A stretch of DNA of 64,000 bases from Tritonibacter aquimaris (GTDB lineage Bacteria > Pseudomonadota > Alphaproteobacteria > Rhodobacterales > Rhodobacteraceae), in the NCBI RefSeq assembly GCF_009617595.1, contig NZ_WIXK01000003.1, forward strand, positions 372,001 to 436,000, read 5' to 3'. The notes under the pieces are model-generated. The model saw nothing but the letters and a program-made list of their open reading frames with translations. It was not told the origin of the DNA and did not search any database. Shown here one piece after another: positions 16,445-25,693 of this stretch. A program made the position numbers and the translations under genes. Position 1 is the stretch's first letter, and the number at the start of each line of letters is the position of its first letter.

Positions 16445-17264
16445 AGTCATCCTCGTCATCATGGACGGCGCAGGCTACGCCGCCGCCACCAGCCAATGCG
16501 GCTATCTCGAAGGTGCGGTGGAACTGGGTCAGGCGAAACGCTGGAAGATGATCACCGCAACCCCGTCGCTGTCGGGGCCGATGTATGAAACCATCCATAC
16601 CGGGCTTTGGCCGCATGAACATGGGATCGTGTCAAACGAGGGGATGCGCGCCTCAGACAAACCCAATGTCTTCTCGCTGGCACGTGCCGCCGGGAAAACC
16701 ACCGCCGCCGTGGCGCAGGAATACTATCACCGCCTCTATGTGGATCGCCCCTGGGATCGTCTGCGTTCCATCGAACATCACGATGAGGCGACCGATATCC
16801 AACATGCGCGGTTTTACTCCATGGAAGGCTACGGCGCGATGAATGCGGTTGCCCCCGCAGAAATTGATCTATGCGCGCAGGTCACGCTGCTGGCCGAGGC
16901 CCATTCACCTGACTACCTGCTGCTGCACAGCTGCTCGGCGGATACTTTGGGCCATACCTTTGGTGGCGACAGCGCGGAATACCGCTATCAGGTCTGGATG
17001 ATTGATAACGCCCTGGCCCGCGCCATCCCAACCTGGCGCGAACTTGGCTATGAAATCATGGTCACCGCCGATCACGGCATGAACGCCGAACGCCACCACG
17101 GCGGGATGGAAGCGATCATGCGCGAAGTGCCATTTTACTATTTTGGCGACGCAGACGCGCCCGCGGACCAAGAAGAGCTGAGCCAGCTTGGCCTTGCCGC
17201 CACCATCCTTGATCGGATCGGTGTGGCACCGGCCGAGGGCATGCGCGCACCATTTCTAAAATAA
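16434..17264 (+). CDS. Cytoplasmic type I phosphodiesterase / alkaline phosphatase superfamily protein
   Basis: A 276-residue hydrolase related to nucleotide pyrophosphatase/phosphodiesterases (PF01663). Seen: the metal-binding Asp11 in VIMDGAG, the nucleophile region ATPSLSGP with Ser45 where most relatives have Thr, TGLWPHEHGI, HSCSADTLGHTFGGD, and the metal-binding TADHGMN. It has no signal peptide, so it acts inside the cell. The 11-bp overlap with the importer ATPase suggests it hydrolyses what the importer brings in, perhaps a phosphodiester or phosphonate. The exact substrate is unknown. Confidence 0.82.
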   Translation: MSAKVILVIMDGAGYAAATSQCGYLEGAVELGQAKRWKMITATPSLSGPMYETIHTGLWPHEHGIVSNEGMRASDKPNVFSLARAAGKTTAAVAQEYYHRLYVDRPWDRLRSIEHHDEATDIQHARFYSMEGYGAMNAVAPAEIDLCAQVTLLAEAHSPDYLLLHSCSADTLGHTFGGDSAEYRYQVWMIDNALARAIPTWRELGYEIMVTADHGMNAERHHGGMEAIMREVPFYYFGDADAPADQEELSQLGLAATILDRIGVAPAEGMRAPFLK

Positions 17265-17289
17265 CACGCAAACGTTTTGACATGATCAC

Positions 17290-17350
17290 GCCCCCAATTG
17301 GGGGCAACCACACGCCCGCGTTCTGTCGCTAACAGGGAGCGGGCGTGTTT
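17290..17350 (+). terminator. Hairpin pair ending the ABC-phosphodiesterase operon
   Basis: Two structures follow the stop. The first is a 16-base perfect palindrome GCCCCCAATTGGGGGC at 17290-17305. The second is a long hairpin with ACACGCCCGC (17310-17319) pairing with GCGGGCGTGT (17339-17348), with inner CTGT/ACAG pairing and TTTA after it. The second is the probable terminator. Confidence 0.7.
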
Positions 17351-17353
17351 ACG

Positions 17354-17406
17354 TTGGCACGCGCCAATCTTGGCGGGGCAATTTGTAGCGACACCAGACT
17401 GGTATC
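17354..17406. promoter_or_regulatory. Cluster of inverted repeats upstream of cydD (candidate operator)
   Basis: TTGGC (17354-17358), GCCAA (17363-17367) and TTGGC (17370-17374) alternate in orientation. They are followed by a near-perfect 17-bp palindrome at 17390-17406 centred on 17398, where ACCAG faces CTGGT and seven of eight base pairs are symmetric. They lie 80-130 bp before cydD. They resemble protein-binding sites; the regulator is unknown. Confidence 0.35.
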
Positions 17407-17485
17407 TTGTGCCAATATGCAAATACTGCCAAGGCGTCAGAAGCTGCTGCCAATCTGCCGTCACGGCGCAATCGTTTGTGTGATT

Positions 17486-19150
17486 ATGACCGCTACCCAA
17501 TCCGCTCCAAGCCCTGCAAAACGCGCCCAACAAAGGATCATTGATCCTGTTCGGAGCCATTTGCGCCGCGCCAGCCAGCTGTCTGTGATGGCAGGGCTGA
17601 TCGGGCCACTTCTGGCCGCGCTCATCGCCTGGAGCATCGGATCCTGGGTTTCAGGCGCACCTGTCTTTCTCTCGGTGCTTGCTGTTGCGCTGGTGTTTCT
17701 GGCCCTGTCCGCTTTGCGCGGCCTGTTGAACTATTTCGCCGAAGGGCTGCTGTATCAGGCCGCCGAACAAACCATCACCCGTGAACGCCGCCTGTTGATC
17801 CAGCGTGAGGCGCGCTCCCTTTCAGCGGTGCGCTCCGGTGAAATCGCCGCACTGATGAGCCAGAAACTACCGCTGCTGCAACCCTGGATCACCCGTTATT
17901 ATGTGGCAATGGCGCGCGTGCGCTGGCTGCCACTGGTGATCCTTGTGCTTTCTTTCACCATGTCGTGGATTGTGGGGCTGGTGCTGCTGGTTGCAGGCCC
18001 CTTGATCCCGGTGTTCATGGCGCTTGTGGGCCTTGCAGCCGAAGATGCCTCTAAAAAACAAATGGATGAGATCGGCAGCCTCAATGATCTGACGCTTGAA
18101 CGGCTTTCGGCCCTGCTGGATATTCGCGCGCTTGGCGCAACCGAGCGTATGACCAAAGACTTTGCCAGCCGCGCCCAAAAGCTGCGCCACCAAACCATGC
18201 AGGTGCTGCGCATTGCCTTTCTGTCATCCGCCGTGCTTGAGCTGTTTTCAGCGCTTGGCGTGGCAATGGTTGCGGTTTTTGTTGGCTTTACGCTGCTGGG
18301 AGAGCTGCAATTTGGCACCTGGGGCGGCGGTTTGAGCATCGAACAAGGCCTGTTTTTGCTGCTGATCGCGCCAGACTTTTTCCAACCGATGCGCGATCTC
18401 GCCGCTGCCTGGCATGACCGCGCTGCGGGTTTTGCTGTGGTTAAAGAGCTCGACGCGCTGGATCAGGCCGACAGGCAGGCGTTTTTGGGTACAGCCAAGC
18501 CCGCAGCCCCGCTTGCGGGTGCTGTCGATATCCGGGTTGAAAACGCTGTGGTGGAACGCGCGGGCCAAACCATCCCGCTGCCTGACGTTCACCTCACCTC
18601 TGGCAGATCGCTTGCTGTTATCGGCCCAAGCGGTGCGGGCAAAACAACGCTGCTCTCTGCGCTATTGGGCCTCACCCCGCTGGCGCAGGGCCGCATAGAG
18701 ATCAATGGCGCGCCGCTTGATGATCAAAACGCCGATGCCTGGCGGGCCCGCGCAGCCTTCATCCCGCAGCGGGTGCATTTTGCCAACCAACCCTTGCGGG
18801 ACTGGCTCACCCCGCGCGGCAGCAACGTTGATCTCTGGGACGCGCTGGAGCAGGCGGAAATTGCCGACGCGGTCAAAGCCCTGCCCGAAGGGCTGGACAC
18901 CCGGTTGGGGGAAACCGGCGGCGGCGTATCAGGCGGCGAAGCGCGCCGTTTGATGGTGGCGCGCGCCATAATGATGGACGGTGATGTGCTGATTGCCGAT
19001 GAACCCACTGCAGATCTCGATCGTGAGACCGCAGACCGTGTGATCCGCGCCCTGCTGCAACAAGTTTCACGTGGCGCAACATTGATCGTGTCGACCCATG
19101 ACACTAGGCTGGCCGCAGCACTGGATCAACAGGTGGGGATCGCACCATGA
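17486..19150 (+). CDS. cydD: CydD, subunit of the thiol/heme ABC exporter for cytochrome bd assembly
   Basis: A 554-residue half-transporter with an N-terminal six-helix membrane domain and a C-terminal ABC ATPase. Walker A is GPSGAGKTT, the signature VSGGEARR, and Walker B is DVLIADEPTADLD. CydDC exports glutathione/cysteine (and binds heme), which is needed to mature cytochrome bd. The ATG at 17486 gives the usual family length; upstream in-frame starts would add an atypical tail. The ribosome site is weak. It overlaps cydC by four bases and leads directly to cydABX. Confidence 0.9.
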   Translation: MTATQSAPSPAKRAQQRIIDPVRSHLRRASQLSVMAGLIGPLLAALIAWSIGSWVSGAPVFLSVLAVALVFLALSALRGLLNYFAEGLLYQAAEQTITRERRLLIQREARSLSAVRSGEIAALMSQKLPLLQPWITRYYVAMARVRWLPLVILVLSFTMSWIVGLVLLVAGPLIPVFMALVGLAAEDASKKQMDEIGSLNDLTLERLSALLDIRALGATERMTKDFASRAQKLRHQTMQVLRIAFLSSAVLELFSALGVAMVAVFVGFTLLGELQFGTWGGGLSIEQGLFLLLIAPDFFQPMRDLAAAWHDRAAGFAVVKELDALDQADRQAFLGTAKPAAPLAGAVDIRVENAVVERAGQTIPLPDVHLTSGRSLAVIGPSGAGKTTLLSALLGLTPLAQGRIEINGAPLDDQNADAWRARAAFIPQRVHFANQPLRDWLTPRGSNVDLWDALEQAEIADAVKALPEGLDTRLGETGGGVSGGEARRLMVARAIMMDGDVLIADEPTADLDRETADRVIRALLQQVSRGATLIVSTHDTRLAAALDQQVGIAP

Positions 19151-20760
19151 AACGGACCCTGCTGCCCCTGATCCAAATTGCCCGCCTGTTGATCAGCAGC
19201 AATAAAACGGCGCTGCTGCGTGGCGCGCTGCTGGCCTGTGTTGTGTTGATCATGGGCGCAAGCCTGCTGGCGCTGTCTGGCTGGTTTATCCTTGCGACCG
19301 GTGCGGCGGGTCTTGCCGGGCTTGGTGTGGCCTTTGATGTGTTTCGCCCCTCTGCCGGGGTGCGGTTTCTGGCGCTGGGGCGCACGGCCGCACGCTATGG
19401 GGAACGACTACTGACCCATGATGCAACCCTGCGGGCGCTGGCGGCGCTGCGCATCGACCTGCTCAGACGGTTTGCCATTCGCGATGGTTTTGCCCTTGGC
19501 AGGCTGCGCAGCACCCAGGCGCTGACCCGCATTATTGCCGATGTAGACGCGCTCGATGGGCTGTTGCTGCGGGTGGTTCTGCCCTTTGGTGCCGCATTGC
19601 TGACGCAGATCATTGTTGCGGCCTTCCTTGCGGCTGTGGCGGGCTGGCAGGTTGCCCTGCCCATATTGGTTGGTTTTTCCATGTTGGGCAGCCTTTTGGC
19701 GCTGCTGCTCGCACGACGCACCCTGCTACCCTCTGACCAGTTTGAAGCCGCCTCGCAAAACCTGCGCCGCGCCATGATCGATCTGATCCGGGATCGAGAA
19801 GCGCTCATTCTGAATGGCGCTTTGAAACAGGCCGAACAACAAATCGCAACACTGGAGCAGGACGCCTGCACATATGCTGCGCAGCTTGATCGCGCCGACC
19901 GGTTTGCGGGTGCTGTGCTTCAGTTCCTTGCGGCCGCAACTGCCGCTTGCGCCATTTTCCTTGGTAGCCAGCTGTTTGAAGCTGGTAGCGTTTCTGCCCC
20001 CGTAGCAGCAATTGCGTTTTTTGCCTGTCTTGCGCTTGCGGAAACCATTTTGCCCTATCGCCGGGGCTTTACGGAAATCGGGCGACAAGCCTCTGCCGCC
20101 AAACGCATTTTGGACATGGGCGACAGTCCGGCAGAACCCGTTTCACCACCAAAAGAACCCATCGACTGGAGCGTGTCTGTCACCACCGCTGCGGCGGAGT
20201 TTTCCGTCAAACCCGGCGAAGCCGTTGCCCTCACCGGGTCCAGTGGCAGCGGCAAATCCACCTTATTGTTGCGAATCGCGGGGCTGCTGCCCTCGGATGC
20301 GGTGCATATCGGCGGCGCGCGCCCCCAAGACATCCCTGAAAGCCTGCTGCGCAGCCATCTGACATTCGTGCCACAACGCAGCGCCTTGGTCGCAGGCTCC
20401 ATACGCGACAATTTAACGCTCGGCGCCGAGGCCAGCGATTCTGAGATGGAACAGGTGCTCGATTCACTTGGCCTGCTCAAGGTGATTGCGCCGCGCGGTG
20501 GTCTGGATCTTAAGCTCGGCGAAGCGGGCGAAGGGCTCTCAGGTGGGCAATCCAAGCGTCTCACCATTGCCAGAGCGGTGTTAAAGCGCCCCAAGGTGCT
20601 TTTGCTGGATGAACCCAACGAGGGGCTGGACGCCGCAACCGCCACCATGTGCCTGCACGCTGTGCGCAGGCTGTTGCCACAAACCAGCCTCATCGTGGCG
20701 CTCCATAGCCAGGCGGATCATGCGGTATTTGACCGCAGAGTGCCGATCTGCCGCACATGA
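19147..20760 (+). CDS. cydC: CydC, subunit of the thiol/heme ABC exporter for cytochrome bd assembly
   Basis: A 537-residue partner of CydD. The membrane domain begins LIQIARLLISSNKTALLRGA and includes ASLLALSGWFILATGAAGLA, a CydC hallmark. Walker A is GSSGSGKST, the signature LSGGQSKR, and Walker B is VLLLDEPNEGLD. The ATG overlaps the cydD stop. About 106 bp, with a GTGAC/GTCAC palindrome, separates it from cydA. Confidence 0.9.
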   Translation: MKRTLLPLIQIARLLISSNKTALLRGALLACVVLIMGASLLALSGWFILATGAAGLAGLGVAFDVFRPSAGVRFLALGRTAARYGERLLTHDATLRALAALRIDLLRRFAIRDGFALGRLRSTQALTRIIADVDALDGLLLRVVLPFGAALLTQIIVAAFLAAVAGWQVALPILVGFSMLGSLLALLLARRTLLPSDQFEAASQNLRRAMIDLIRDREALILNGALKQAEQQIATLEQDACTYAAQLDRADRFAGAVLQFLAAATAACAIFLGSQLFEAGSVSAPVAAIAFFACLALAETILPYRRGFTEIGRQASAAKRILDMGDSPAEPVSPPKEPIDWSVSVTTAAAEFSVKPGEAVALTGSSGSGKSTLLLRIAGLLPSDAVHIGGARPQDIPESLLRSHLTFVPQRSALVAGSIRDNLTLGAEASDSEMEQVLDSLGLLKVIAPRGGLDLKLGEAGEGLSGGQSKRLTIARAVLKRPKVLLLDEPNEGLDAATATMCLHAVRRLLPQTSLIVALHSQADHAVFDRRVPICRT

Positions 20761-20765
20761 GTTCC

Positions 20766-20778
20766 GTGACTTAGTCAC
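20766..20778. promoter_or_regulatory. GTGAC-TTA-GTCAC palindrome before cydA (candidate operator)
   Basis: A perfect five-base inverted repeat with a three-base spacer, six bases after the cydC stop and 89 bases before cydA. Its place in the only gap between cydDC and cydABX suggests a regulator site for oxidase expression. The spacing does not fit the FNR consensus (TTGAT-N4-ATCAA). Confidence 0.35.
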
Positions 20779-20866
20779 TAAATCTCCCGAGTGACGGTGC
20801 GTAAATTCAGACCAAAGCGCCAGACAATTGTGCCATAGGCGCGCAACGCCCGCTTGGAAAACTGCT

Positions 20867-22534
20867 ATGGAACTCGACGTTGTAGAACTCTCTCGTCTTC
20901 AATTTGCGTTAACCGCAATGTATCACTTCCTCTTTGTACCGCTGACTTTGGGTCTTTCGATCCTCGTCGCGATCATGGAGACGGTCTATGTCATGACCGG
21001 CCGCCCGATCTGGCGGCAAATCACCAAATTCTGGGCCTCGCTCTTTGGCATCAACTTTGTGCTGGGCGTCGCCACCGGGATCACCATGGAATTCCAGTTC
21101 GGCATGAACTGGAGCTATTACAGCCACTATGTCGGTGATGTCTTTGGCGCGCCGCTCGCCATCGAAGGGCTGATGGCCTTCTTTCTTGAAGCAACCTTTG
21201 TTGGTCTCTTCTTCTTTGGCTGGGACAGGCTGAGCAAGGTTCAGCACCTTGCAACCGCCTGGCTGGTGGCCATTGGCTCCAACTTTTCGGCGCTGTGGAT
21301 CCTGATCGCCAATGGCTGGATGCAGCATCCGGTGGGGGCAGAATTCAACCCCGACACCATGCGCATGGAGATGACCTCGTTTTTTGACATTATGTTCAAT
21401 GAGGTCGCCCAGGCCAAATTTGTCCACACCGTATCCGCCGGATATGTCACCGCGTCGGTTTTTGTTCTTGGGGTATCGGCCTGGTATCTGCTGAAAAACC
21501 GCCACATTGAACTGGCGTGCCGCTCCATCACCGTTGCGGTGTCTTTTGGTCTCGCGGCGGCTCTGTCGGTTGTGCTTTTAGGTGATGAATCCGGTTATGC
21601 CGCCAGCCACACGCAGCGCATGAAACTCGCCGCGGTCGAGGCCATGTGGGAAACCCATCATGCGCCCGCGCCGTTCACCGCTGTGGGCTTTCCCGATCAG
21701 GAAGCGCGTGAAACCCACTACGCGGTTGAAATCCCCTGGGTCATGGGGCTGATCGGCACCCGCTCTCTCAATCAGGAAATCCCCGGCATCAATGATCTGG
21801 TGGCCGAGGCAGAAGAGCGCGTGCGCCGTGGCATCATTGCCTATGATGCGCTGATGACCATTCAGGCAGAAGGCAAAGACACGCCAGAAAACGTGCGCGC
21901 GGTCTTTGATGAAACCTCGATGGATCTGGGCTTTGGCATGTTGCTGAAACGCTATGTCGATGATCCACGTGAAGCCAGTGAGGCGCAGATCGAAAAGGCC
22001 GCCTGGGATACGGTGCCAATGGTTGCGCCGCTGTTTTGGGCCTTCCGCATCATGGTTGGGCTTGGGGTGCTCTTTATTGCTGTGATGCTCTATTTCTTCT
22101 GGTGCTCAAGCTTCAGAGGCCAGCAATACCCGCGCTGGTCGCTGCGCGCTGCGGTCTGGATGATCCCGGCCCCGTGGATTGCCGCAGAGGCCGGCTGGTT
22201 TGTGGCTGAATATGGCCGCCAGCCCTGGACCGTGGATGGGGTCTTGCCCACCGCCATGTCTGCAAGCCACCTTAGCGTGCTGGATCTGCTCATCACCCTG
22301 GCGCTGTTCACCCTGTTTTACACCGTGCTCTTCATCATCGAGATGGGCTTGATGCTGAAATACATCCGCAAAGGCCCCTATCAGGACGTCGAAGAAACCG
22401 AAGCCTGGGAAGAGCGCCATCAAAACCGCCTGCGTGCGCGTGATGGCAATGGCCCCTTTGCACCCGCTGGCGCACAGGCCGCGTCATCCGTCGATGACGG
22501 CGCTCAACGCCCCAATATTACACCTGCGGAGTAA
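20867..22534 (+). CDS. cydA: Cytochrome bd ubiquinol oxidase subunit I
   Basis: A 555-residue subunit I with about nine membrane helices. It holds the hemes b558, b595 and d, oxidises ubiquinol and reduces O2 to water. Seen: the heme-ligand His20 in [12 protein letters not shown], His in [16 protein letters not shown], the quinol-site motif [15 protein letters not shown] near the C-terminus, and a long loop (about residues 250-385) between helices that fits the Q-loop of long-loop bd oxidases. The start at 20867 is the family start; the in-frame reading from 20828 is not needed. The C-terminus has a hydrophilic tail beyond the last helix. Confidence 0.95.
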   Translation: MELDVVELSRLQFALTAMYHFLFVPLTLGLSILVAIMETVYVMTGRPIWRQITKFWASLFGINFVLGVATGITMEFQFGMNWSYYSHYVGDVFGAPLAIEGLMAFFLEATFVGLFFFGWDRLSKVQHLATAWLVAIGSNFSALWILIANGWMQHPVGAEFNPDTMRMEMTSFFDIMFNEVAQAKFVHTVSAGYVTASVFVLGVSAWYLLKNRHIELACRSITVAVSFGLAAALSVVLLGDESGYAASHTQRMKLAAVEAMWETHHAPAPFTAVGFPDQEARETHYAVEIPWVMGLIGTRSLNQEIPGINDLVAEAEERVRRGIIAYDALMTIQAEGKDTPENVRAVFDETSMDLGFGMLLKRYVDDPREASEAQIEKAAWDTVPMVAPLFWAFRIMVGLGVLFIAVMLYFFWCSSFRGQQYPRWSLRAAVWMIPAPWIAAEAGWFVAEYGRQPWTVDGVLPTAMSASHLSVLDLLITLALFTLFYTVLFIIEMGLMLKYIRKGPYQDVEETEAWEERHQNRLRARDGNGPFAPAGAQAASSVDDGAQRPNITPAE

Positions 22535-22539
22535 CAGCC

Positions 22540-23703
22540 ATGATCCTGCATGAATTGATCGACTACACCACTTTACGCATCATCTGGTGGGGCTTGCTGG
22601 GGGTGCTGCTCACAGGCTTTGCGCTCACCGATGGTTTTGACATGGGCGTGGGCGCATTGCTGCCGTTTGTGGCCAAAACAGATATGGAACGGCGGGTGAC
22701 CATCAACACCATCGGCCCGGTCTGGGAAGGCAACCAGGTCTGGTTTGTACTGGGTGGCGGCGCGATCTTTGCCGCCTGGCCGCCGCTTTATGCGGTTAGC
22801 TTTTCCGGGTTTTATCTGGCGATGTTTCTGGTGCTCGCCGCGCTGATTGTGCGCCCTGTCGCCTTTAAGTATCGCTCCAAACGCGAAGATCCGCGCTGGC
22901 GCACATCCTGGGACTGGGCCCTGTTTGTGGGCGGCGCGCTGCCTGCGCTGCTGTTTGGGGTTGCGGTGGGCAATGTGCTTTTGGGGGTTCCGTTTTACCT
23001 GACCGACAGCCTGATGCCGATGTATCCGGGCCATGCGATCTTGAAACTCCTTGGGCTGTTGCGCCCCTTTGCGCTGCTGGCGGGGGTGGTGTCCTTGTCG
23101 ATGCTGATCACCCATGGTGCAGCCTGGCTTACCCTGAAAACCGAAGGTGACATTCAACAGCGCGCCCGCCGGATTGGCACTGTCTCGGGGCTCGTGGCGA
23201 TTACAACCTATCTGCTGGCCGGGCTTTGGCTTGCGGTGGGCATCGATGGCTTCCACTTTACCGCGGCGGTTGACACCGCAGGCCCGTCCAACCCGCTTTA
23301 TAACCCGGTTTCGCATAGCGGCAGCTGGCTCAACGCCTACATTGAACGGCCCTGGATCGCCATTGCACCGGTCTGTGGTGTTCTTGGCATGGGCCTTGCC
23401 GTCATCGGCCTGCGCTCGGGACGTGAGGTTTCCACTTTGCTGTGGTCAAAACTCGGGATTGTCGGGGTGGTTTCATCCGTGGGGCTGACCATGTTCCCCT
23501 TCATCTTGCCCTCAACCCTTGATCCCACCTCATCGCTGACCGTGTGGGACGCCTCTTCCTCGCATCTCACCCTCTTTATCATGCTGGTGTGCACCGCGAT
23601 CTTCATGCCGCTCATCCTTTGTTACACCGCCTGGGTCTACAAAGTGCTCTGGGGCAAGGTGACCGAAGACGAGGTGCGCGGCAAATCAGGCACCATGTAT
23701 TGA
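22540..23703 (+). CDS. cydB: Cytochrome bd ubiquinol oxidase subunit II
   Basis: A 387-residue subunit II with about eight membrane helices. Seen: the family start ([32 protein letters not shown]), [26 protein letters not shown] and [23 protein letters not shown]. These contain the acidic and Trp/Gly residues typical of CydB. The gene starts five bases after cydA, so the two are co-transcribed. Confidence 0.95.
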   Translation: MILHELIDYTTLRIIWWGLLGVLLTGFALTDGFDMGVGALLPFVAKTDMERRVTINTIGPVWEGNQVWFVLGGGAIFAAWPPLYAVSFSGFYLAMFLVLAALIVRPVAFKYRSKREDPRWRTSWDWALFVGGALPALLFGVAVGNVLLGVPFYLTDSLMPMYPGHAILKLLGLLRPFALLAGVVSLSMLITHGAAWLTLKTEGDIQQRARRIGTVSGLVAITTYLLAGLWLAVGIDGFHFTAAVDTAGPSNPLYNPVSHSGSWLNAYIERPWIAIAPVCGVLGMGLAVIGLRSGREVSTLLWSKLGIVGVVSSVGLTMFPFILPSTLDPTSSLTVWDASSSHLTLFIMLVCTAIFMPLILCYTAWVYKVLWGKVTEDEVRGKSGTMY

Positions 23704-23722
23704 ACCAGAAAGGAACGTAATC

Positions 23723-23872
23723 ATGTGGTATTTCGCTTGGATGTTGGGCCTGCCTCTGGCTGCGGTATTTGCCGTGATGAACGCCATGTGGCTGGAGCTG
23801 CAACGCGACCGTAAACTGGCTGAAGAAGGCGACGGCGCGCTGGTTTCAGCAGCGCAACCAGATCATAAATAA
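23723..23872 (+). CDS. cydX: CydX, small subunit of cytochrome bd oxidase
   Basis: A 49-residue single-helix protein, MWYFAWMLGLPLAAVFAVMN then AMWLELQRD. The W-Y-F-A-W-x-L-G opening and the charged end after the helix are hallmarks of CydX/YbgT, which stabilises the heme d site. It starts 19 bases after cydB behind AGAAAGGAACG. It completes cydDCABX. Confidence 0.9.
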   Translation: MWYFAWMLGLPLAAVFAVMNAMWLELQRDRKLAEEGDGALVSAAQPDHK

Positions 23873-23885
23873 GCCGCCTGACGGC

Positions 23886-24815
23886 TCACTCAACGGGGCT
23901 GGCGGCGATATCCCCGCCCGCCAGCTCACTCCGAGCCTGCCGCAAACAGGCCCCGATCTCACGAAAAATCTCGGCATTTGGTGTACTGCGCCGCCATGCA
24001 AGCGCCACCTGACGCGGATAGGCGCCGCTGACGTGGCCCAGATGCAGCGTGTGACCTTTGGAAATCCCGGCATCCACCGCAAGTTTTGGCAATAGCGTAA
24101 TACCCAGATCTTCTTCCACCATCGCCACAAGCGTCGACAGGCTGGTTGCTGAAAAACTCTGGTCTTCATCCAGATTGATGCCGTGAAAACTCGACAAGGC
24201 ATGGCGCTGCAGACAATGCCCTTTTTCCAACAACAGCAGATGGCGGTTCATCAGATCCTCAGCCTCGATCGTGTCGCGGTTGCCCAAAGGGTGATCTGGC
24301 GGCGTTGCCAGCCAATAGCCATCTGAAAACAGCACCTCGGTTTCAATCTGCGACGGCATTGTGTGGGGCAAGGCCAGCAACAACAGATCCAGCCGCCCAT
24401 CCAACAGCCCTTCGACCAAGGGTGCCGTCAGCTCTTCGCGCAGGTAAAACTGGGTGTCCGGCAACGCCGCTTTCAGAAGTGGCATCGCACGTGGCATCAA
24501 AAACGGCCCCACGGTGGGAATGGTGCCCATCCGTATCACGGTTGCCCCCGAACTGCGTTCAAGCTGCGCCCGGTTTTCCAGATCCTGCACCCCAGCCAGA
24601 ATACCGCGCGCCCGTTCCGCCAGATCGCGCCCCACCGGCGTGATCATCACCCGTTGCTTGCTGCGTTCCGCCACTTTTACCCCCAGACGTTCCTCAAGCT
24701 CTTTCAGCCCGGAAGACAGCGTGGATTGGGTGACATTGCACAGCTCAGAGGCGCGCGAGAAATTCTCAGCGCTGTCCAGAGCAACAAGAAAACGGAGTTG
24801 GCGTAGCGTAACCAT
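23886..24815 (-). CDS. OxyR-like LysR regulator lacking the second redox cysteine
   Basis: A 309-residue LysR regulator in the OxyR branch: MVTLRQLRFLVALDSAENFSRASE as helix-turn-helix, then LLLLEKGHCLQRHAL and FSATSLSTLVAMVEEDLGITLLP. Cys201 matches the peroxide-reactive Cys199 of E. coli OxyR. The residue nine positions later, where OxyR has Cys208, is Phe210. It therefore cannot form the classical disulfide, and may sense by sulfenic acid or persulfide, or not by redox. The true oxyR lies at 50197-51090. It is convergent to cydABX and divergent from the sulfide-module regulator, with a LysR box touching its start. Confidence 0.9.
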   Translation of the reverse strand: MVTLRQLRFLVALDSAENFSRASELCNVTQSTLSSGLKELEERLGVKVAERSKQRVMITPVGRDLAERARGILAGVQDLENRAQLERSSGATVIRMGTIPTVGPFLMPRAMPLLKAALPDTQFYLREELTAPLVEGLLDGRLDLLLLALPHTMPSQIETEVLFSDGYWLATPPDHPLGNRDTIEAEDLMNRHLLLLEKGHCLQRHALSSFHGINLDEDQSFSATSLSTLVAMVEEDLGITLLPKLAVDAGISKGHTLHLGHVSGAYPRQVALAWRRSTPNAEIFREIGACLRQARSELAGGDIAASPVE

Positions 24816-24840
24816 GCGTTATCGATTTATTCAATAACGC
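24816..24840. promoter_or_regulatory. LysR-type operator, GCGTTAT-N11-ATAACGC
   Basis: GCGTTAT (24816-24822) and ATAACGC (24834-24840) are perfect inverted arms around 11 bases, fitting the T-N11-A LysR box. It abuts the start codon of the OxyR-like gene, so self-repression, with or without control of the divergent Crp/Fnr gene, is likely. Confidence 0.7.
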
Positions 24841-24884
24841 AATGCCGTACAATTCATTTCTAACCGCTGTACGCCATAGCTACG

Positions 24885-24900
24885 GTAATTTTGTCACCAA
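24885..24900 (+). promoter_or_regulatory. Shared TTGTCACCAA motif, copy 1 (before the Crp/Fnr gene)
   Basis: GTAATTTTGTCACCAA at 24885-24900 agrees in 14 of 16 positions with GTGATATTGTCACCAA at 25694-25709. The first copy precedes the Crp/Fnr regulator gene, the second precedes the persulfide dioxygenase gene. The paired placement suggests a binding site for that regulator. Confidence 0.5.
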
Positions 24901-25002
24901 ACGCGCGGCCGCCAGCGTCTTTTTTTACGGTCTTCTGCGGCGTTTGCCTCCGGCAGCTTGGGAAACCCTGCTCATCAGATGGCCAACAAAAGGATTACTG
25001 CA

Positions 25003-25674
25003 ATGAAAGAGACATGGATAAACCGCTTTCCGGGCCTCAGCACACTGCCACAGGATCTGCAGGCCACTTTGGTGAACGGCTCCGAAGTTATCACTGTGCC
25101 TGCGGGCGGCAGCATCTTTTCCCCGGATCAGGCCTCTGACACGCTTTTGCTGCTGCTAGAAGGGTCGATCTGCGTCAAACGGCGTTCCGACACCGGGCGG
25201 GATGTGACGCTTTATCGGGTGTCCGAGGGTGACAGCTGCATTCTGACAACCGCCTGTATTCTGGCGTTTGAAGATTATTCCGCCGAAGGCACTGCCGAAA
25301 CGGATGTGCGCGCGGTCTCCATACCGAAAGCCACCTTTGACGCGCTGGTGGTGCAGTCCTCTGATTTTCGCGACCTTGTGTTCAAAGCCTATTCCAAACG
25401 GATCACCGATCTGTTTTCACTGGTGGATGACATTGTGTTCCGACGCATGGATGTGCGGCTGGCGGCGCGGCTGCTCGAACTTGCGGATCACACCGGCCAC
25501 GTCAAAGCCACCCATCAGGTGCTGGGCACCGAGCTTGGCACCGCGCGCGAGGTTATTTCGCGCACCCTTTCCGAATTTCACCGCAGCGGCTGGGTCGAAC
25601 AATCCCGTGGCGCCGTACAAATCGTCAAACGTGCCGCGCTTGAACATATGGTGCGCGCGGCCCACGGCGTCTGA
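25003..25674 (+). CDS. Crp/Fnr-family regulator of the sulfide/persulfide module
   Basis: A 223-residue Crp/Fnr-type regulator with a cyclic-nucleotide-like sensor domain (about 10-125) and a C-terminal HTH (TELGTAREVISRTLSEFHRSG). It has no FNR iron-sulfur cysteine pattern. Three cysteines lie in the sensor: Cys57, and Cys79 and Cys85 in GDSCILTTACILAFEDY. This Cys pair beside persulfide dioxygenase and SQR genes suggests sensing of sulfane sulfur through a di- or trisulfide link, an inference. The start at 25003 follows AAAGGA; an ATG at 24979 is the alternative. It probably binds the TTGTCACCAA motif seen here and before the next gene. Confidence 0.87.
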   Translation: MKETWINRFPGLSTLPQDLQATLVNGSEVITVPAGGSIFSPDQASDTLLLLLEGSICVKRRSDTGRDVTLYRVSEGDSCILTTACILAFEDYSAEGTAETDVRAVSIPKATFDALVVQSSDFRDLVFKAYSKRITDLFSLVDDIVFRRMDVRLAARLLELADHTGHVKATHQVLGTELGTAREVISRTLSEFHRSGWVEQSRGAVQIVKRAALEHMVRAAHGV

Positions 25675-25693
25675 ACGCAACGCCCGTTCAAAC

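Noticed and set aside
17277-17289. TTGAC-ATG-ATCAC, resembling an FNR box before cydD
   Set aside because: The spacer is three bases instead of four, and it lies before the terminator of the upstream operon.
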